A stretch of 64,000 nucleotides of DNA from Trinickia caryophylli (lineage in GTDB: Bacteria > Pseudomonadota > Gammaproteobacteria > Burkholderiales > Burkholderiaceae), in assembly GCF_034424545.1 (NCBI RefSeq), contig NZ_CP139971.1:372001-436000 (forward strand), written 5' to 3'. Positions within the stretch are counted from its first letter, which is position 1, and the number at the start of each line of letters is the position of its first letter. A model generated the notes under the pieces. The model saw nothing but the letters and a program-made list of their open reading frames with translations. It was not told where the DNA came from and searched no databases. Shown piece by piece: positions 11,101 to 21,031 of the stretch. The position numbers and the translations under genes are program-made.

Positions 11101-11760
11101 TTCCGCACGCTCGTGGACGAGGATATTCCACTCAACGCCGGTTGCCTGAAGCCGCTCGAGATCCGCATCCCGGAAGGGTCGATGCTGAATCCGCGGTATC
11201 CGGCCGCGGTCGTCGCCGGCAACGTCGAAACGTCGCAGGCCGTCACCGACGCGCTTTACGGCGCGCTCGGCGTCATGGCCGGCGCACAGGGCACAATGAA
11301 CAACTTCACGTTTGGCGACGCGCAATTTCAGTACTACGAAACGATCTGCGGCGGCTCCGGTGCCGGCCCTGACTTCGACGGATGCAGCGCCGTGCAGACG
11401 CATATGACGAACTCGCGCCTGACGGACCCCGAAGTGCTCGAATGGCGCTTCCCGGTGCGGCTCGACGCTTTCGGCATTCGCCGCGGCAGCGGTGGCGCAG
11501 GCCGGCACACCGGTGGCGACGGCGTGGAGCGGCGCATCCGCTTTCTTTCGCCGATGACGGCCGTCATGCTCGCGAACCGGCGCGAGGTGCCGCCTTTTGG
11601 CCTGGACGGCGGCGAAGCCGGCGCGACGGGCGAGAACTGGATCGAGCGCGGCGACGGCACGCGCGAAGTGTTCGGCGCACGGCATCGGATGGCGGTACAA
11701 AGCGGCGACGTCGTTGTCATCCGCACGCCGGGCGGCGGGGGCTACGGCGTGCGCCGATAG
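8119..11760 (+). CDS. oplAH: 5-oxoprolinase, fused HyuA-HyuB type
   Basis: A 1213-residue protein that cleaves 5-oxo-L-proline to glutamate at the cost of ATP. Residues 1 to about 690 are the hydantoinase A half, with the ATP-binding [12 protein letters not shown] at the N terminus and [14 protein letters not shown] further on. The rest, from about residue 700, is the hydantoinase B half ([32 protein letters not shown] [15 protein letters not shown]). The total length fits single-chain 5-oxoprolinases rather than split HyuA/HyuB. The ATG at 8119 is preferred over an upstream start that would overlap the MFS gene by 20 bp. It is the last gene of the operon, converging on the PepSY gene 36 bp away. 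Confidence 0.9.
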   Translation: MKQVTPAPSSPSQRWQFWIDRGGTFTDIVARRPDGTLVTHKVLSENPERYRDSAVQGIRELLGVAPGAPVPADLIECVRMGTTVATNALLERKGARTVLAITKGFADALRIAYQNRPKLFSRHIELPTLLYETVVEIDERIGARGECVRDLDEAGTRDALQRAFDEGIRACAIVLMHGYRYTDHERRVAAIAREIGFAQISTSHETSPLMKLVSRGDTTVVDAYLSPVLRHYVEQVEQELGPVPLQFMQSNGGLTDAHRFQGKDAILSGPAGGIVGAAQVASLAGFERIIGFDMGGTSTDVTHYAGEYEREFTTEVAGVRIRAPMMKIHTVAAGGGSICTFDGARFRVGPESAGANPGPASYRRGGPLTVTDCNVMTGKLDPRWFPRVFGPNGDEPLDDAAVHGRFAALAREVAAATGVERTPEEIAEGFLTIAVENMANAIKQISVQRGYDVTQYTLACFGGAGGQHACLVADALGMTRVFVHPLAGVLSAYGMGLADVRALRQSALETPLDTAALDACETAFAAMARAAREEVADQRIAGDRIDIRRTLHLKYEGTDTALEVDFRHDVASIVAQFEALYRTRYGFLMPNRALVIEAAAVEAIGRTQQADDERWPLDAGACTRPAALAATRVYTGGAWRDTPVYHRDAMAPGATIDGPAIIMERTGTTIVEPGWQLSVTRHNHLVVERRVARDVRHAAGTKADPVLLEVFNNLFMSIAEQMGVTLANTSYSVNIKERLDFSCALFDADGNLIANAPHMPVHLGSMGESVRTVIERRDGTMKPGDAYALNAPYAGGTHLPDVTVIMPVFAGEQQAAPMFYVAARGHHADIGGITPGSMPPDSTHVDEEGILLDNVQLVAQGCFLEGQMRDRLLTGAWPVRNVEQNLADLRAQVAACTKGAQELARMCGQFGVETVAAYMRHVQDNAEEVVRRTLSVLQDGRFEYAFDDGAKIAVSVAIDRAARSAVIDFEGTSAQRPNNFNAPSSICKAAVLYVFRTLVDEDIPLNAGCLKPLEIRIPEGSMLNPRYPAAVVAGNVETSQAVTDALYGALGVMAGAQGTMNNFTFGDAQFQYYETICGGSGAGPDFDGCSAVQTHMTNSRLTDPEVLEWRFPVRLDAFGIRRGSGGAGRHTGGDGVERRIRFLSPMTAVMLANRREVPPFGLDGGEAGATGENWIERGDGTREVFGARHRMAVQSGDVVVIRTPGGGGYGVRR

Positions 11761-11796
11761 CCGGAGCATTCTCGCGTGCCGCCACTTGCTTTCGCT

Positions 11797-12948
11797 TCAG
11801 CGGCTCCTGCTACGCTTCGCCGCGCTCTTCTGTCGCCATCGCAGTACGCCGGTGACGAAGAGCAGCGGCATGGCGAATCCGGACATGAAGACGGCAATGC
11901 GGCCGGTCAGCCCAAGCGCTTCCCCGCTGTGCAGCGGGTGCAGCCACGCGAGAAACGTATCCCCCGCAGATTGCGTCGCGATGTCGCGTGCGCCGACTAT
12001 GTTGCCGGTATAGGCGTCGACCCAGACGGTCGTCGCCGGAAATCGGAAGCCCGGCTCGCCCGTCCGATGCAAACGGAAGCGATAGCAGCTCTGCGGCCCG
12101 TCCGGCGTTTCGAGCCATCGCGGCACCGCACCGGGAAAGTAGCGCCGGGCCGCCTCGAGCGCCTCGTCAAGCGAGAGCCGCCTAGGGCCGGGGACGCTTT
12201 GGCACACAGGCGCTTTGAACAGCACAGACGTCCGTCCAATCATCGGATTGAACGTCTCCGGCATGTCCAGCAGCACACCGGTCACGATCAGGACGGCGAC
12301 CACGGGCAGCAAATAGATTCCGCCGATTTTGTGCAAATCGTAGGTCGTACGCTGCCGGCTTGCGGTGAGCCGCAGCGTCAGCGCGGCGCGGAAGTTTCGG
12401 CGCCTCGGCCACCAAAGGTACAGCCCCGAGCCTGCCGAAACAAGCGCGATGAGACCGATGCAGCCGACGATCTGCCGCCCGATGCCATCCATCAGCAACG
12501 TGTAATGCAGGTCGTAGAGCCAGGTCATCAACGTGTCGCCCCAGAACGCGTGATGTACGACATCCATGGCGGCCGGATCGATCCAGACGAGCAGCGGAGC
12601 GAACGTCTTGTCCGCTTTCTCGGCGGGCCGATAGTAGCGCGCCCGGATCAGCGACGATGCGCCGGAGGGAAGTTCAAGGCGCCAGCCGCGCGTCCGTTCG
12701 GGCCAAGTGCGCTTCAGCAACTGGATGACGGACTCGTAGGTCGGCGCATCGTTCGGCATCGCGGCGTGCCGGATCGCCGGCAATTCCAGCGCGTCGTCGA
12801 GGCTCGTGTAAAAGACAAGTGCGCTGCCGGTCAGCCCGATCACCGCCAGCAGGGCGCCCACTGTGAGCCCGAGCCACAGATGAATGCGCAACCATACAGT
12901 GCGCAGGTTGCGCTTGCCGGTTTCGATTTGTGCGAGGTCGTGCGCCAT
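11797..12948 (-). CDS. PepSY-domain membrane protein (PiuB-like, iron uptake associated)
   Basis: A 383-residue PepSY-associated membrane protein. The first membrane segment is LWLGLTVGALLAVIGLTGSALVFY near residues 25-48, with further helices around 145-165, 195-215 and 345-365; a PepSY domain lies in the periplasmic part. These proteins sit next to TonB-dependent receptors and have been linked to reduction or handling of iron-siderophore complexes. The start lies 4 bp after the stop of the TonB receptor gene, so it is translated from the same message. The exact function within the family is unsettled. Confidence 0.85.
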   Translation of the reverse strand: MAHDLAQIETGKRNLRTVWLRIHLWLGLTVGALLAVIGLTGSALVFYTSLDDALELPAIRHAAMPNDAPTYESVIQLLKRTWPERTRGWRLELPSGASSLIRARYYRPAEKADKTFAPLLVWIDPAAMDVVHHAFWGDTLMTWLYDLHYTLLMDGIGRQIVGCIGLIALVSAGSGLYLWWPRRRNFRAALTLRLTASRQRTTYDLHKIGGIYLLPVVAVLIVTGVLLDMPETFNPMIGRTSVLFKAPVCQSVPGPRRLSLDEALEAARRYFPGAVPRWLETPDGPQSCYRFRLHRTGEPGFRFPATTVWVDAYTGNIVGARDIATQSAGDTFLAWLHPLHSGEALGLTGRIAVFMSGFAMPLLFVTGVLRWRQKSAAKRSRSR

Positions 12949-12952
12949 CGTA

Positions 12953-15172
12953 TCAGTAGCTCACGGTCAGCGATGCGAACGCCGCACGTCCCGGCGCGGG
13001 TGAATGGAGCGCCTGCGTGTCGTCGTACCAGACGTACTCGTTGAAGCGGTTGAAGAGGTTCGTCACCTGGACATCGACGGTCATCCACTTCGACAACCGA
13101 TACGCGGCACGCGCATTGACGGTCACCGCGTCGCCGAACTTGCCCTTTGTGTTGGTCGGCTCGAGGTAGTACGCGCTCTGCGCGTTCACCCATGTCGACA
13201 GGCGCAAATCAGACGTCGCTTGATAGTCCATGCCCGCCGACAGCAGATGGTTCGGCACGTGATCGACCTGCTTGCCGGCGCTGCCCGGATTCGCCGGTCC
13301 CGGGTCAACGATGCGGGCCATCTGGTACGTGTACGCGAACCACACGCCGACATCGCGCGTCATGCGGAGGTTGGCCTGCAGATCCACCCCGTGCCGTTTC
13401 GTCTTGCCGAGGTTGTCGTAGTCGCCGGTCGGATCGTTGAGCTTGCGGCGGACTTCGTTGCTGGCAAGCTGCTCCCAGTACGCGACGCGGCCGTCGATCC
13501 AGTCGGCCGGCTTGAATTTCATGCCGACTTCCCAGCCGTCGTTGATCGACGGCGCAAGATCGGCCGTGCGCGGCGGGATCTTGTAGGCGCCGGCTCCCAC
13601 GCCAACCTGGAACGAGCGTCCGTAGTTGCCGTAGAAGCTGTAGCCGCGCCACGGCGTGTAGACGGCGCCGATCTTCGGCTGCTGAACGACGCCGTAGTCG
13701 TTCATGTCGTAGCGCGTGCCCGTCAGGTTGTTGGTCAACTGTCCGCCCAGCACGTCAACCCGGTAAGCCGGAATGATCTTCAACGTGTCGATCGGCTTGA
13801 TGACTGCTTGCACGTAGGCGCCCCACGTATCGTACGAAAACGCCTGATCGCGAGTCTGCGACGTACGGACATGCTGGTTCGTCAGCCAGCGTTGGCTGAC
13901 GTCGTCTTGCCATTCGCCGCTCACGCCCGCTTCCAATGCGAGATCGTGAAGCCAGTTCACCTGTGGGCGAAACGTCAGCGTGCTCAGAAAGCCGAGATGC
14001 CGTTCGTCGGAGAAGCGCTCCTGCTGGCTTGCCGAGGAGGAGAAGGTCACCCAGCGCCGCTCCCGGAACGTGTTCAGATAGGCGGTGGTCGACCACGACA
14101 GCAGGTTGGTGAGATCGACGTCGGCATACAGTGCGTATTGACCGGTCTCCCGCGTCGCCTGATCCGTCGCATTGAACGCGTACGATTCGGTCGGGTGAGC
14201 GCGGGCGTCCGCATCGGTCAGATAGCCCGGTTCGTCAGCCGAAACGCGCGCGTATCGTGCAGAGAAACCGAGTCGCACGTCGGACGTCGGGTGGAAGAAC
14301 CACTTGCCGCTCAGCGCGACCTTGTCCGAATCGGAATGATCGCGGTAGCCCTGCGACTTGCGATAGCCGAATGCGTAGTTCTGCGAGAACGCATCGGTCT
14401 CGTGGCCGGCAACCGTCTCCGCGTCGAACGTGTTGTAGCTGCCGTAGCCGATTCGCCCTCGCGCGTAGTTGCCGCCCGTCAGGGTCGAGATGCTCGCGTT
14501 GCCTGCGATGTTGTGCAGACCGTAGCGCGGGTCGTTGGTCCCCCGCACGGTCTCGAGCGAATCGATTTCGAGCGGAAATACCGCGTCCATGAATGGCATG
14601 TTGCCGTCGTTGCTGTTCGACGGCACGCCGTCGATCAGAAGCTTGACCGCGTTGATTTCGCCTTCACCGTTGAAGCCGCGGAACGAGAGCTTGCCCGACG
14701 TCGTGCCTTGATTGAAATCGGTCAGCAGTACCCCCGGCAGTTGGCCGAACAGCTCCCACGGACTGCGCACGTTCTGGTTCTCGATATGGTCCGCGTCGAC
14801 GCGATCGACCGACGTCAGAATGTTCTTCGAAGTCAGCGATCCCGTTCGTGTGCTGCTGACGTTGACCGTGCCCAGCACGAACGTCGAGTCGGCGTTGCCG
14901 GACGCGCTCGGCAGCGCGGACTTCGTTGTTTGAACCGCGCTGCTGCCGCGCGCCTTCGCCGGCTCGCTTGCCTCAGGATCGCTATTTTGCTGCTGGACAG
15001 GATCGGCCTGTGCCGTCAGGGCGACGGCGAAGCAGGCCGGGATAACCCACCATTTGTTCTTTACGCTGATCCTGCCGGTCGTTGCGATGGCGCTCTGCGC
15101 GCACGCGCTCGTGGCAGAGCGAACCGAGGTCGCGCCAGAGCGCGCGATGGCGATGCGAGTCAAGCGAAACAT
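12953..15172 (-). CDS. TonB-dependent outer membrane receptor
   Basis: A 739-residue receptor if it starts at the ATG at 15172; the open frame runs further upstream to 15295 but gives no sensible signal peptide. A hydrophobic segment ending AVALTAQA-DPV marks the export signal. The plug follows (ILTSVDRVDADHIENQNVRS, LPGVLLTDFN, SFRGFNGEGE, VRGTNDPRYGL), then a barrel of about 500 residues ending SLTVSY. The plug motifs are those of siderophore-type receptors, and the co-transcribed PepSY protein agrees with ferric siderophore import. No Fur box was recognised upstream. The substrate is unknown. Confidence 0.85.
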   Translation of the reverse strand: MFRLTRIAIARSGATSVRSATSACAQSAIATTGRISVKNKWWVIPACFAVALTAQADPVQQQNSDPEASEPAKARGSSAVQTTKSALPSASGNADSTFVLGTVNVSSTRTGSLTSKNILTSVDRVDADHIENQNVRSPWELFGQLPGVLLTDFNQGTTSGKLSFRGFNGEGEINAVKLLIDGVPSNSNDGNMPFMDAVFPLEIDSLETVRGTNDPRYGLHNIAGNASISTLTGGNYARGRIGYGSYNTFDAETVAGHETDAFSQNYAFGYRKSQGYRDHSDSDKVALSGKWFFHPTSDVRLGFSARYARVSADEPGYLTDADARAHPTESYAFNATDQATRETGQYALYADVDLTNLLSWSTTAYLNTFRERRWVTFSSSASQQERFSDERHLGFLSTLTFRPQVNWLHDLALEAGVSGEWQDDVSQRWLTNQHVRTSQTRDQAFSYDTWGAYVQAVIKPIDTLKIIPAYRVDVLGGQLTNNLTGTRYDMNDYGVVQQPKIGAVYTPWRGYSFYGNYGRSFQVGVGAGAYKIPPRTADLAPSINDGWEVGMKFKPADWIDGRVAYWEQLASNEVRRKLNDPTGDYDNLGKTKRHGVDLQANLRMTRDVGVWFAYTYQMARIVDPGPANPGSAGKQVDHVPNHLLSAGMDYQATSDLRLSTWVNAQSAYYLEPTNTKGKFGDAVTVNARAAYRLSKWMTVDVQVTNLFNRFNEYVWYDDTQALHSPAPGRAAFASLTVSY

Positions 15173-15410
15173 GTTGTTGTTTGTATGGTCAGGTTGGATG
15201 CGAAACGGATCGAACGCGGTGCTCGCGCATGGCCGCGAGCCGTTGCACGCGCTCAGGCGCGCGGGGTCGACGTCATGCGCAAACGATGCGCGCACGATGG
15301 CGTCGCCCGCGCGGTGCGGGCGTTCGAATGAACGCTTGAATCAAGTCGTATCAGACGAACGGCACGACGGCTCGCGCATATCGAATGCACGAGCCGCTGC
15401 GCGGGAACGT

Positions 15411-15896
15411 TCAGCAGAACACAGGAGGAGCGCGGGGCGGCGGACGATCGTCGAACAGCGATCGCACACGGGGAGGACTGCCTGGGAGAATTCGAAAGCG
15501 CTGCGCAACCCCGACCGGAAACAGCAGTTGGAGCAGCATGAACGACGCCACCGCGACGAACAGCGCGGCATTGAACGCGCACGTACCGTCGCCGCTGCCC
15601 GGGGACTGCGCCTTGCCCGCGTGCGGGCCTTGCTCGATCGTGTCGACGAGCGCCGGCGCGTCGTTGGCCCCGGTGGTCTGGGCACTCACGTCGAAACGGG
15701 AGGCCGATACGGCCGGGTCGAGAATCAGGGGGCCGTGGCCCGAGCACAGCACCACCGAGCCCGCATCCAGACCGTCCGGATCGAGCATCACGGCGCCGGA
15801 CACCAGCGCGCGGGACAGCACTGTCACCAGGAGAAGACCCCACAGCAGCTGTCGCGCGACGCCAGGCCGATGCAGGAAGCGGCGAAGTGCGTTCAT
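15411..15896 (-). CDS. Small secreted or membrane protein, DUF2946-like
   Basis: A 161-residue protein starting MNALRRFLHRPG. It has an N-terminal hydrophobic segment (LLWGLLLVTVLSRALVSG), a Cys in VLCSGHGP, a second Cys in DGTCAFN and a C-terminal membrane segment (AALFVAVASFMLLQLLF). The two spaced cysteines and length resemble DUF2946 proteins, which are often found by TonB receptors and copper genes. It lies upstream of the TonB receptor gene on the same strand, 238 bp away, so it may belong to the same uptake unit. The family call is tentative and no catalytic function can be stated. Confidence 0.5.
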   Translation of the reverse strand: MNALRRFLHRPGVARQLLWGLLLVTVLSRALVSGAVMLDPDGLDAGSVVLCSGHGPLILDPAVSASRFDVSAQTTGANDAPALVDTIEQGPHAGKAQSPGSGDGTCAFNAALFVAVASFMLLQLLFPVGVAQRFRILPGSPPRVRSLFDDRPPPRAPPVFC

Positions 15897-16102
15897 GGCG
15901 CGCGATTGTACCTCGATCCGGCACGACGGCCATGCGGCTTCCGCGCGCAATCGCCGTCATGACCACGATGCCGCGCCGTTCCGCTCGCAGACTGCAACCG
16001 CCCCCTGCGCCGCGAAAACGCGGTGCATCGTCGATCATCGGGAGCGGATGCTGCTGCATCGGCGCCAGCGGCCTCACCGCGGGCGATGACTTCGGCCGTC
16101 GT

Positions 16103-17125
16103 TTATCGAGTGTGACGTTTGCGGTATTGGTCGGCGATCACGGCGGCGACGATAATGCCGCCCTTGACGATTTCCTGGATGTACGAGTCGATACCGAGAA
16201 AAATGAAGCCGCTGGAGATCACGCCGAGAATCAACGCGCCGATGACGGTCCCCGTAATGCGCCCCACACCGCCCGCGAGGCTTGTTCCACCGATCACGGC
16301 CGCCGCGATCGCATCGAGCTCGTACGACAACCCCATGCCCGACTGGCTCGTCTGTGCCCGCGCCGATACGACCACGCCGGCGAGCCCGCTCAGCAGTCCT
16401 GCGATCACGTACACCGCGATGAGGCTCTGCCCTACCGCGATGCCCGACACGCGCGCGGCGTGAACGTTGCCGCCGATCGCATAAAGGCATTTTCCGTAGC
16501 GCGTGTAGCGCAGGACGATATGAAAAATCAGCGCGGCGATCAGGAAGATGGCGACCGGCTTCGCGCCGTTGCCGATCGCCGAGTAGGCATCGGTGAACAT
16601 GCTGATCGGCTGGCCGTGGGTGTAATAGCGCGCGAGGCCGCGCGCGGACACCATCATGCCGAGCGTGACGATGAAAGGCGGAACGTTCGAGCGCACCGTG
16701 ACCATGCCGTTGACGAGCCCGCAGAAGCCCCCCGCCAGCACCCCCGCGATTACGGGCACCGCCACCGGAAGGTCCGTCAGGCCCGGAAATACGGTTGCCC
16801 CGAAGCCGCCCGCCTGCGCGAGGCTACCGGCGATCATGGCCGACAATGCGACGACGGAGCCCGACGACAGATCGATGCCGCCGGCGATGATGACCATCGT
16901 CACGCCCACGGCGATGAGACCGATCTCGGACACGCGCAGGACCATGATCATGAGGCCTTGCGGGTTGTAAAGGAAGGACTGCCCGCGCTCCATCCAGCCC
17001 AGGCCTTCGAAGGCGAGCGCAATTGCGAAAAGCACGAGGAGAATGCCTGTTTCCTGCGGCAGGCGCCATTTACGCGGTGCGATGCCTGCCACATCCGCCG
17101 TGCTCGTCATTGCCGGTACACGCAT
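16103..17125 (-). CDS. Sugar ABC transporter permease, RbsC family
   Basis: A 340-residue membrane protein with 8-10 hydrophobic segments, of the branched RbsC/XylH/inositol permease family (DLSSGSVVALSAMIAGSLA, then NGMVTVRSNVPPFIVTLGMM and GGTSLAGGVGRITGTVIGAL). It forms the channel of the importer encoded with the two genes upstream. AAGGAGA stands 6 bases before the ATG. It is last in the operon order binding protein, ATPase, permease. The family imports pentoses, hexoses and inositols; the IolI-like and LacI neighbours favour an inositol-like substrate here. Confidence 0.9.
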   Translation of the reverse strand: MRVPAMTSTADVAGIAPRKWRLPQETGILLVLFAIALAFEGLGWMERGQSFLYNPQGLMIMVLRVSEIGLIAVGVTMVIIAGGIDLSSGSVVALSAMIAGSLAQAGGFGATVFPGLTDLPVAVPVIAGVLAGGFCGLVNGMVTVRSNVPPFIVTLGMMVSARGLARYYTHGQPISMFTDAYSAIGNGAKPVAIFLIAALIFHIVLRYTRYGKCLYAIGGNVHAARVSGIAVGQSLIAVYVIAGLLSGLAGVVVSARAQTSQSGMGLSYELDAIAAAVIGGTSLAGGVGRITGTVIGALILGVISSGFIFLGIDSYIQEIVKGGIIVAAVIADQYRKRHTR

Positions 17126-17150
17126 GTTCGTCTCCTTCTCGATGGCCGCT

Positions 17151-18707
17151 TCAGAGACGCTCGCCGGAGGCCAGCGCCATGATGGATTCCTGCGTTGCCC
17201 GCTCGCGCGGCAGGATGCCGCTCACGGTGCGTCCGTGCATCACCACTATCCGGTCGCTCATGCCGATGACTTCCGGCAGTTCCGAGGAGATCATGATGAT
17301 CGCTGCGCCTTTCCTGGCGAGTTGGGTGATCAGTGCGTGGATCTCGGCCTTGGCGCCCACGTCGACGCCGCGCGTCGGTTCGTCGAGGATGAGAATCCTC
17401 GGCTGATTCAAGAGCCACCGGGCGAGCAGGACTTTTTGCTGATTGCCGCCGCTCAGGTTCTCGATGGTTTCGCCGAGCCCCGGCGTTTTGACCTTCAAGC
17501 TGCCGCACATGCGCGCGCATTCGCCGTCGATGCGCTGCTGCCTCACGAAGCCCAGCATGCAATAGCGCCGCATCGCCGAGATCTCCATGTTTTCGCCCAC
17601 CGACAATTGCGGGAACATCCCGCTGCCCTTGCGGTCTTCGGTCAGGAACGCAAGGCCCGACTCGATCGCCTCGCGCGGCGTGCGGATTCGCTTCGGCTTG
17701 CCGTCGAAGGCGATTTCCCCCCGGTCGGCCGGCAGCGCGCCGAAAATCGCCTCCATGACTTCGGTGCGGCCGGAGCCCATCAATCCGGCGAAACCAAGAA
17801 TTTCGCCGTATCGCACATCGAAGCTCACGTTCGAGAACGCGCTGCGCCGGCCGAGATTCGTGACCGCCAGGGCCACTTCGCCAATGGGCACCTGCTCCTT
17901 CGGAAAAACCTGCGTGAGTTCGCGCCCCACCATGGCGGCGATCAGCGACTGCTTGTCGAATTCGCTCGCCGGGCGAGAGACGATGTGATGTCCGTCGCGA
18001 AAGATCGAAATGTCGTCGGCGATCTCGAACACTTCGTCCATCTTGTGCGTGATGTATACGATGGCCTTGCCGCGGGCCTTCAACTCGCCGATGATCCGAA
18101 AGAGCTGCTCGACCTCCCTGTCGGTGATGGCCGAGGTCGGCTCGTCCATGATGAGCAGGTCCGAATCGAACGAAACGGCCTTAGCGATCTCCACCATCTG
18201 CCGATTGGCGATGCTGAGCGAACCCAGTTGCGCTTCGGGATCGATATGGATGCCGAGCTGGGCAAAGAGGGCCTCGGTACGTCTGTTGAGCGCCTTGTGA
18301 TCGACGAGACCGAAGACGTAACGCGGCTCGCGGCGAATCCAGATGTTCTCCGCCACCGTCATGTCGGGCAGCAGATTCAGCTCCTGGTGGATCATCGCGA
18401 TGCCGCTGTCGAGCGCATGGCGCGGCGACTTCAGCTTGATCGGCTCGCCCTTGAAGCGCAGCGTGCCGCCATCGGGCGTGTAGATGCCGGCAATGATCTT
18501 CATCATCGTCGACTTGCCCGCGCCGTTCTCGCCCATCAGCGCATGAACCCGCCCCGCATGGATCTCGATGGAGACGTTATCGAGCGCGACGACGCCGGGG
18601 AAAGCCTTACGAACGTTCCGGGCCGCCAGCAGCGGCTCCATGCCCGAATGCATCGGGAAATGAGAACGCGCATCCGAGGCGCACGCTGCGATCGTTGGAT
18701 TGGACAT
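17151..18707 (-). CDS. Sugar ABC transporter ATPase, RbsA family (two nucleotide-binding domains)
   Basis: A 518-residue protein with two fused ATPase domains. The first has Walker A GENGAGKS at residues 59-66 and Walker [13 protein letters not shown]. The second has the signature [15 protein letters not shown] and [13 protein letters not shown]. The length fits RbsA/MglA/XylG. The start at 18707 was chosen because AGGAG precedes it by 8 bases, while the longer frame has none. The permease follows after 25 bp and the binding protein lies 97 bp upstream. It powers import from the cytoplasmic face. Confidence 0.9.
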   Translation of the reverse strand: MSNPTIAACASDARSHFPMHSGMEPLLAARNVRKAFPGVVALDNVSIEIHAGRVHALMGENGAGKSTMMKIIAGIYTPDGGTLRFKGEPIKLKSPRHALDSGIAMIHQELNLLPDMTVAENIWIRREPRYVFGLVDHKALNRRTEALFAQLGIHIDPEAQLGSLSIANRQMVEIAKAVSFDSDLLIMDEPTSAITDREVEQLFRIIGELKARGKAIVYITHKMDEVFEIADDISIFRDGHHIVSRPASEFDKQSLIAAMVGRELTQVFPKEQVPIGEVALAVTNLGRRSAFSNVSFDVRYGEILGFAGLMGSGRTEVMEAIFGALPADRGEIAFDGKPKRIRTPREAIESGLAFLTEDRKGSGMFPQLSVGENMEISAMRRYCMLGFVRQQRIDGECARMCGSLKVKTPGLGETIENLSGGNQQKVLLARWLLNQPRILILDEPTRGVDVGAKAEIHALITQLARKGAAIIMISSELPEVIGMSDRIVVMHGRTVSGILPRERATQESIMALASGERL

Positions 18708-18804
18708 GGCCGCACTCTCCTGACAAATCTGAGCAACGAAAACATTCGCTCGATGCGAGGGCGGCACGCAGCCGCGCCTCGTCGGATGATCGGACCGCTG
18801 CCTC

Positions 18805-19740
18805 TTATCGGCTCAGAAAGCTTTTGTAGTTCTCGGGGGTCACGAGTTGATAGGGGATCCAGTCCTCGCGCTTCACGTTCCGGTCCCCGCTTGCCAGCTT
18901 GGCTGCCATGTCGACGGCGGCCTTGCCCTGCCCCTTCGCGTCCTGGAAGACCGTCACGGCCAGATCGCCCTTGGACATCGCGAACAGCGCGTCTTTCGTT
19001 GCGTCGACGCCGCCGACCAGCACCGTCTTCGGCGAGATGCCGGCCTGCTTCATCGCAATCAGCGCACCGAGGGCCATTTCGTCGTTGTTGGCCGCGATCG
19101 CATCGAACTTCTTGCCGGCGCTCAACCACTGGCTCATGAGGTTGATGGCTTGGCTGCGATCGAAGTTGGCGGTTTGCTCCGCGACGATCTTGATACCGGG
19201 GTTCTTCGATAGGATGTCTTTCACCCCGCGCGTGCGGTCGCGGGTGGCATCGGTGGATAACTCCCCGAGCATGACGGCGATATTGCCGCGCCCATCCAGC
19301 TTTTTGGCGAGGTATTCCATCTGCAGGTGCCCGGCAACGAGGCTGTCCGAGCCGACGAAGTAAGCGCCGTTGCCCATCGGCTCGTCGGGCTTGCGGTTGA
19401 CGTAGACGATCGGAATACCCGCCTTGCGCGCCGCGTCGGTCATGCGCTTCGTCGCCGAAGCATCGGCCGGATTGACGATGATCGCCGCCACGTGCTGCGC
19501 CACGAAAGCCTCGATCTGGCTGACCTGACGGCCGACATCGCCTTGCGCGTCCTCGAAGTCGAGGTTGACCGCCTTTTCCTTGCCTTCGGCCGCCATGGCC
19601 TCGCGCACCGTGGTCAGGAAGTTGTCGTCGAAATGAGCCATCGACACGCCGATCGTCGCGGCGGCGAACGCCGATGCGGGAAGTGCCAAGGCAAACGACA
19701 AGGTAAGCAGGCAACGCAAGGAACGCGCGAAAGACTTCAT
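18805..19740 (-). CDS. Periplasmic sugar-binding protein of the ABC importer (RbsB/MocB type)
   Basis: A 311-residue type I periplasmic binding protein. The signal peptide is [16 protein letters not shown] with cleavage before [14 protein letters not shown]. Two Rossmann-like lobes follow, with GRDRTRG-like DATRDRTRG and [16 protein letters not shown] recognisable. The ATG at 19740 has GGAG 6-7 bases upstream. It is the first gene of the transport operon. Relatives bind ribose, inositol or rhizopine (MocB); the sequence alone does not tell which. The adjacent IolI-like enzyme and the regulatory link to the moc-like operon argue for an inositol derivative. Confidence 0.85.
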   Translation of the reverse strand: MKSFARSLRCLLTLSFALALPASAFAAATIGVSMAHFDDNFLTTVREAMAAEGKEKAVNLDFEDAQGDVGRQVSQIEAFVAQHVAAIIVNPADASATKRMTDAARKAGIPIVYVNRKPDEPMGNGAYFVGSDSLVAGHLQMEYLAKKLDGRGNIAVMLGELSTDATRDRTRGVKDILSKNPGIKIVAEQTANFDRSQAINLMSQWLSAGKKFDAIAANNDEMALGALIAMKQAGISPKTVLVGGVDATKDALFAMSKGDLAVTVFQDAKGQGKAAVDMAAKLASGDRNVKREDWIPYQLVTPENYKSFLSR

Positions 19741-19944
19741 GTTTGTCTCCGGATATATAGTCGAATCGGCGTGCCGCCGCGCAACGTGCGATGCGGGCAT
19801 CACGCCTTTCAAGCCGTGTTATTCACGGTCTGGCCATTACGCCGATCCTGCGGGTCGCGACAGATGCTGCCGATCCTGACGCCACGGCGTACGGTGGTTG
19901 CCACAAGACACGCGACAACCGGCATACGCCGGCCCGCAAACGCG

Positions 19945-20790
19945 TTATGCCGCCTCGCGCAAACGTGCGGCCTCCACACCGATGCGGACGTGAGCCATGC
20001 TCTCGCGCAACAACGCCTCGATGTCGCTTGCCTGGGCGATCTCCTCGGCGAACGGCTCGAATGAGATGTGCCCGCGATAGCCGCGTTCACGCAGCGCAAT
20101 GAGTTGTCGAATGTTGCCGAGGCGATCGCCGCAGCCCACTAGCACGCGATGGCGGTCGCGCATCCCGCTCACCGGGACGGTGCCGTCCTCGACGCCCGAG
20201 ATGTGGACCAGGCCCGTCAGATCGGGAAAGAAAATGTCCTCGCCCGACAGATGATGGTGGAAGGTGTCGTGCACGAGCTTGAAGTGCCGCTCTGCCGCTG
20301 CGTCGTAGATGCCCTTGACGGCATCGGACTTTCTGCGCAGGGCACATTCCTCGAAACCGAGCGTCTCGACGAGGCCGAGCACGCCGTGATCGTCGAGAAT
20401 CGGTTTGAGCTGCTTGAGCGCGGCGACGTAATCGACATGCCGCTCGGCGGCCGTACGGCTATCCAGCACGCTGTTCGTCGGGCACATGACGAGTGCCTTC
20501 GCGCCGCAGCCGGCGGCGTATTTCGCCAGCGCCACGGCCTCCTCGGCGCGCGTCGCGTCGAACTGCTCGAAGCGCTGCAGCGCGTTGATGGTGAGGATCT
20601 CGAGACCGGCTGCCTGCGTCGCTTCCTTGATCCGCTCGGCCGGCGTTCCATCGACGAGTTCGATGCCGGGCAGATCGTTGCGAATTTCGATTGCCTGGAC
20701 GCCCAGGCGCCGGCACAGCCCCACGTAGTCCGCGAACGGCATTCGCGGAGCGCTCATACGGTTCAACGAAAATTGCACGGCGACGCTCAT
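19945..20790 (-). CDS. TIM-barrel sugar isomerase/epimerase, IolI-like
   Basis: A 281-residue TIM-barrel protein of the xylose-isomerase-like superfamily. The N-terminal part (AIEIRNDLPGIELVDG, then LEILTINALQRFEQFD) resembles 2-keto-myo-inositol isomerase IolI, where EIR and the ALNAL strand are conserved. Metal-ligand candidates are Glu in LVETLGFEE, Asp/His in LVHDTFHHHL and Glu in ISFEPF. It lies 204 bp upstream of the binding-protein gene on the same strand and divergent from the LacI gene. A role in converting an imported inositol-like compound is inferred. Other epimerases of the superfamily cannot be excluded. Confidence 0.7.
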   Translation of the reverse strand: MSVAVQFSLNRMSAPRMPFADYVGLCRRLGVQAIEIRNDLPGIELVDGTPAERIKEATQAAGLEILTINALQRFEQFDATRAEEAVALAKYAAGCGAKALVMCPTNSVLDSRTAAERHVDYVAALKQLKPILDDHGVLGLVETLGFEECALRRKSDAVKGIYDAAAERHFKLVHDTFHHHLSGEDIFFPDLTGLVHISGVEDGTVPVSGMRDRHRVLVGCGDRLGNIRQLIALRERGYRGHISFEPFAEEIAQASDIEALLRESMAHVRIGVEAARLREAA

Positions 20791-20907
20791 CGATTTGCCT
20801 CCGGTTCACGCAGATGGATGGTGTACTGGCGCTCGCACGGCGCCACCCGATTCGCACGTGCACGCGCAGGGGGCCGCCGTATAGATGCTGGAAAGGTAAG
20901 TGACTGA

Positions 20908-20946
20908 TTGACGCGCCTCAACGAAAAGATTGATGATTTATCGTCA
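20908..20946. promoter_or_regulatory. Candidate LacI operator, iolI-lacI divergent region
   Basis: Contains CCTCAACG (20916-20923), TTGATGA (20930-20936) and TCGTCA (20941-20946). The same three blocks with the same spacing recur at 33814-33844 upstream of the moc-like operon; 25 of 31 positions are identical. It sits 126 bp upstream of the iolI-like start and 86 bp upstream of lacI. An overlapping near-palindrome, TTGACG-CG-CCTCAA, covers 20908-20921. Confidence 0.6.
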
Positions 20947-21031
20947 GCCAGAACATAGGGGCACGAGGCGGGGCACGGGTGCTGTGCTGCGCCATCGGAT
21001 AAGCCCCGGCAAAACATTGGGAGACACCGAT

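Noticed and set aside
15320..15335. GCGTTC-GAAT-GAACGC hairpin as terminator
   Set aside because: No T-run on either strand; short stem in GC-rich DNA.
17043..19139. 698-residue plus-strand frame opposite the ABC ATPase
   Set aside because: Shadow frame; Walker motifs are on the minus strand.
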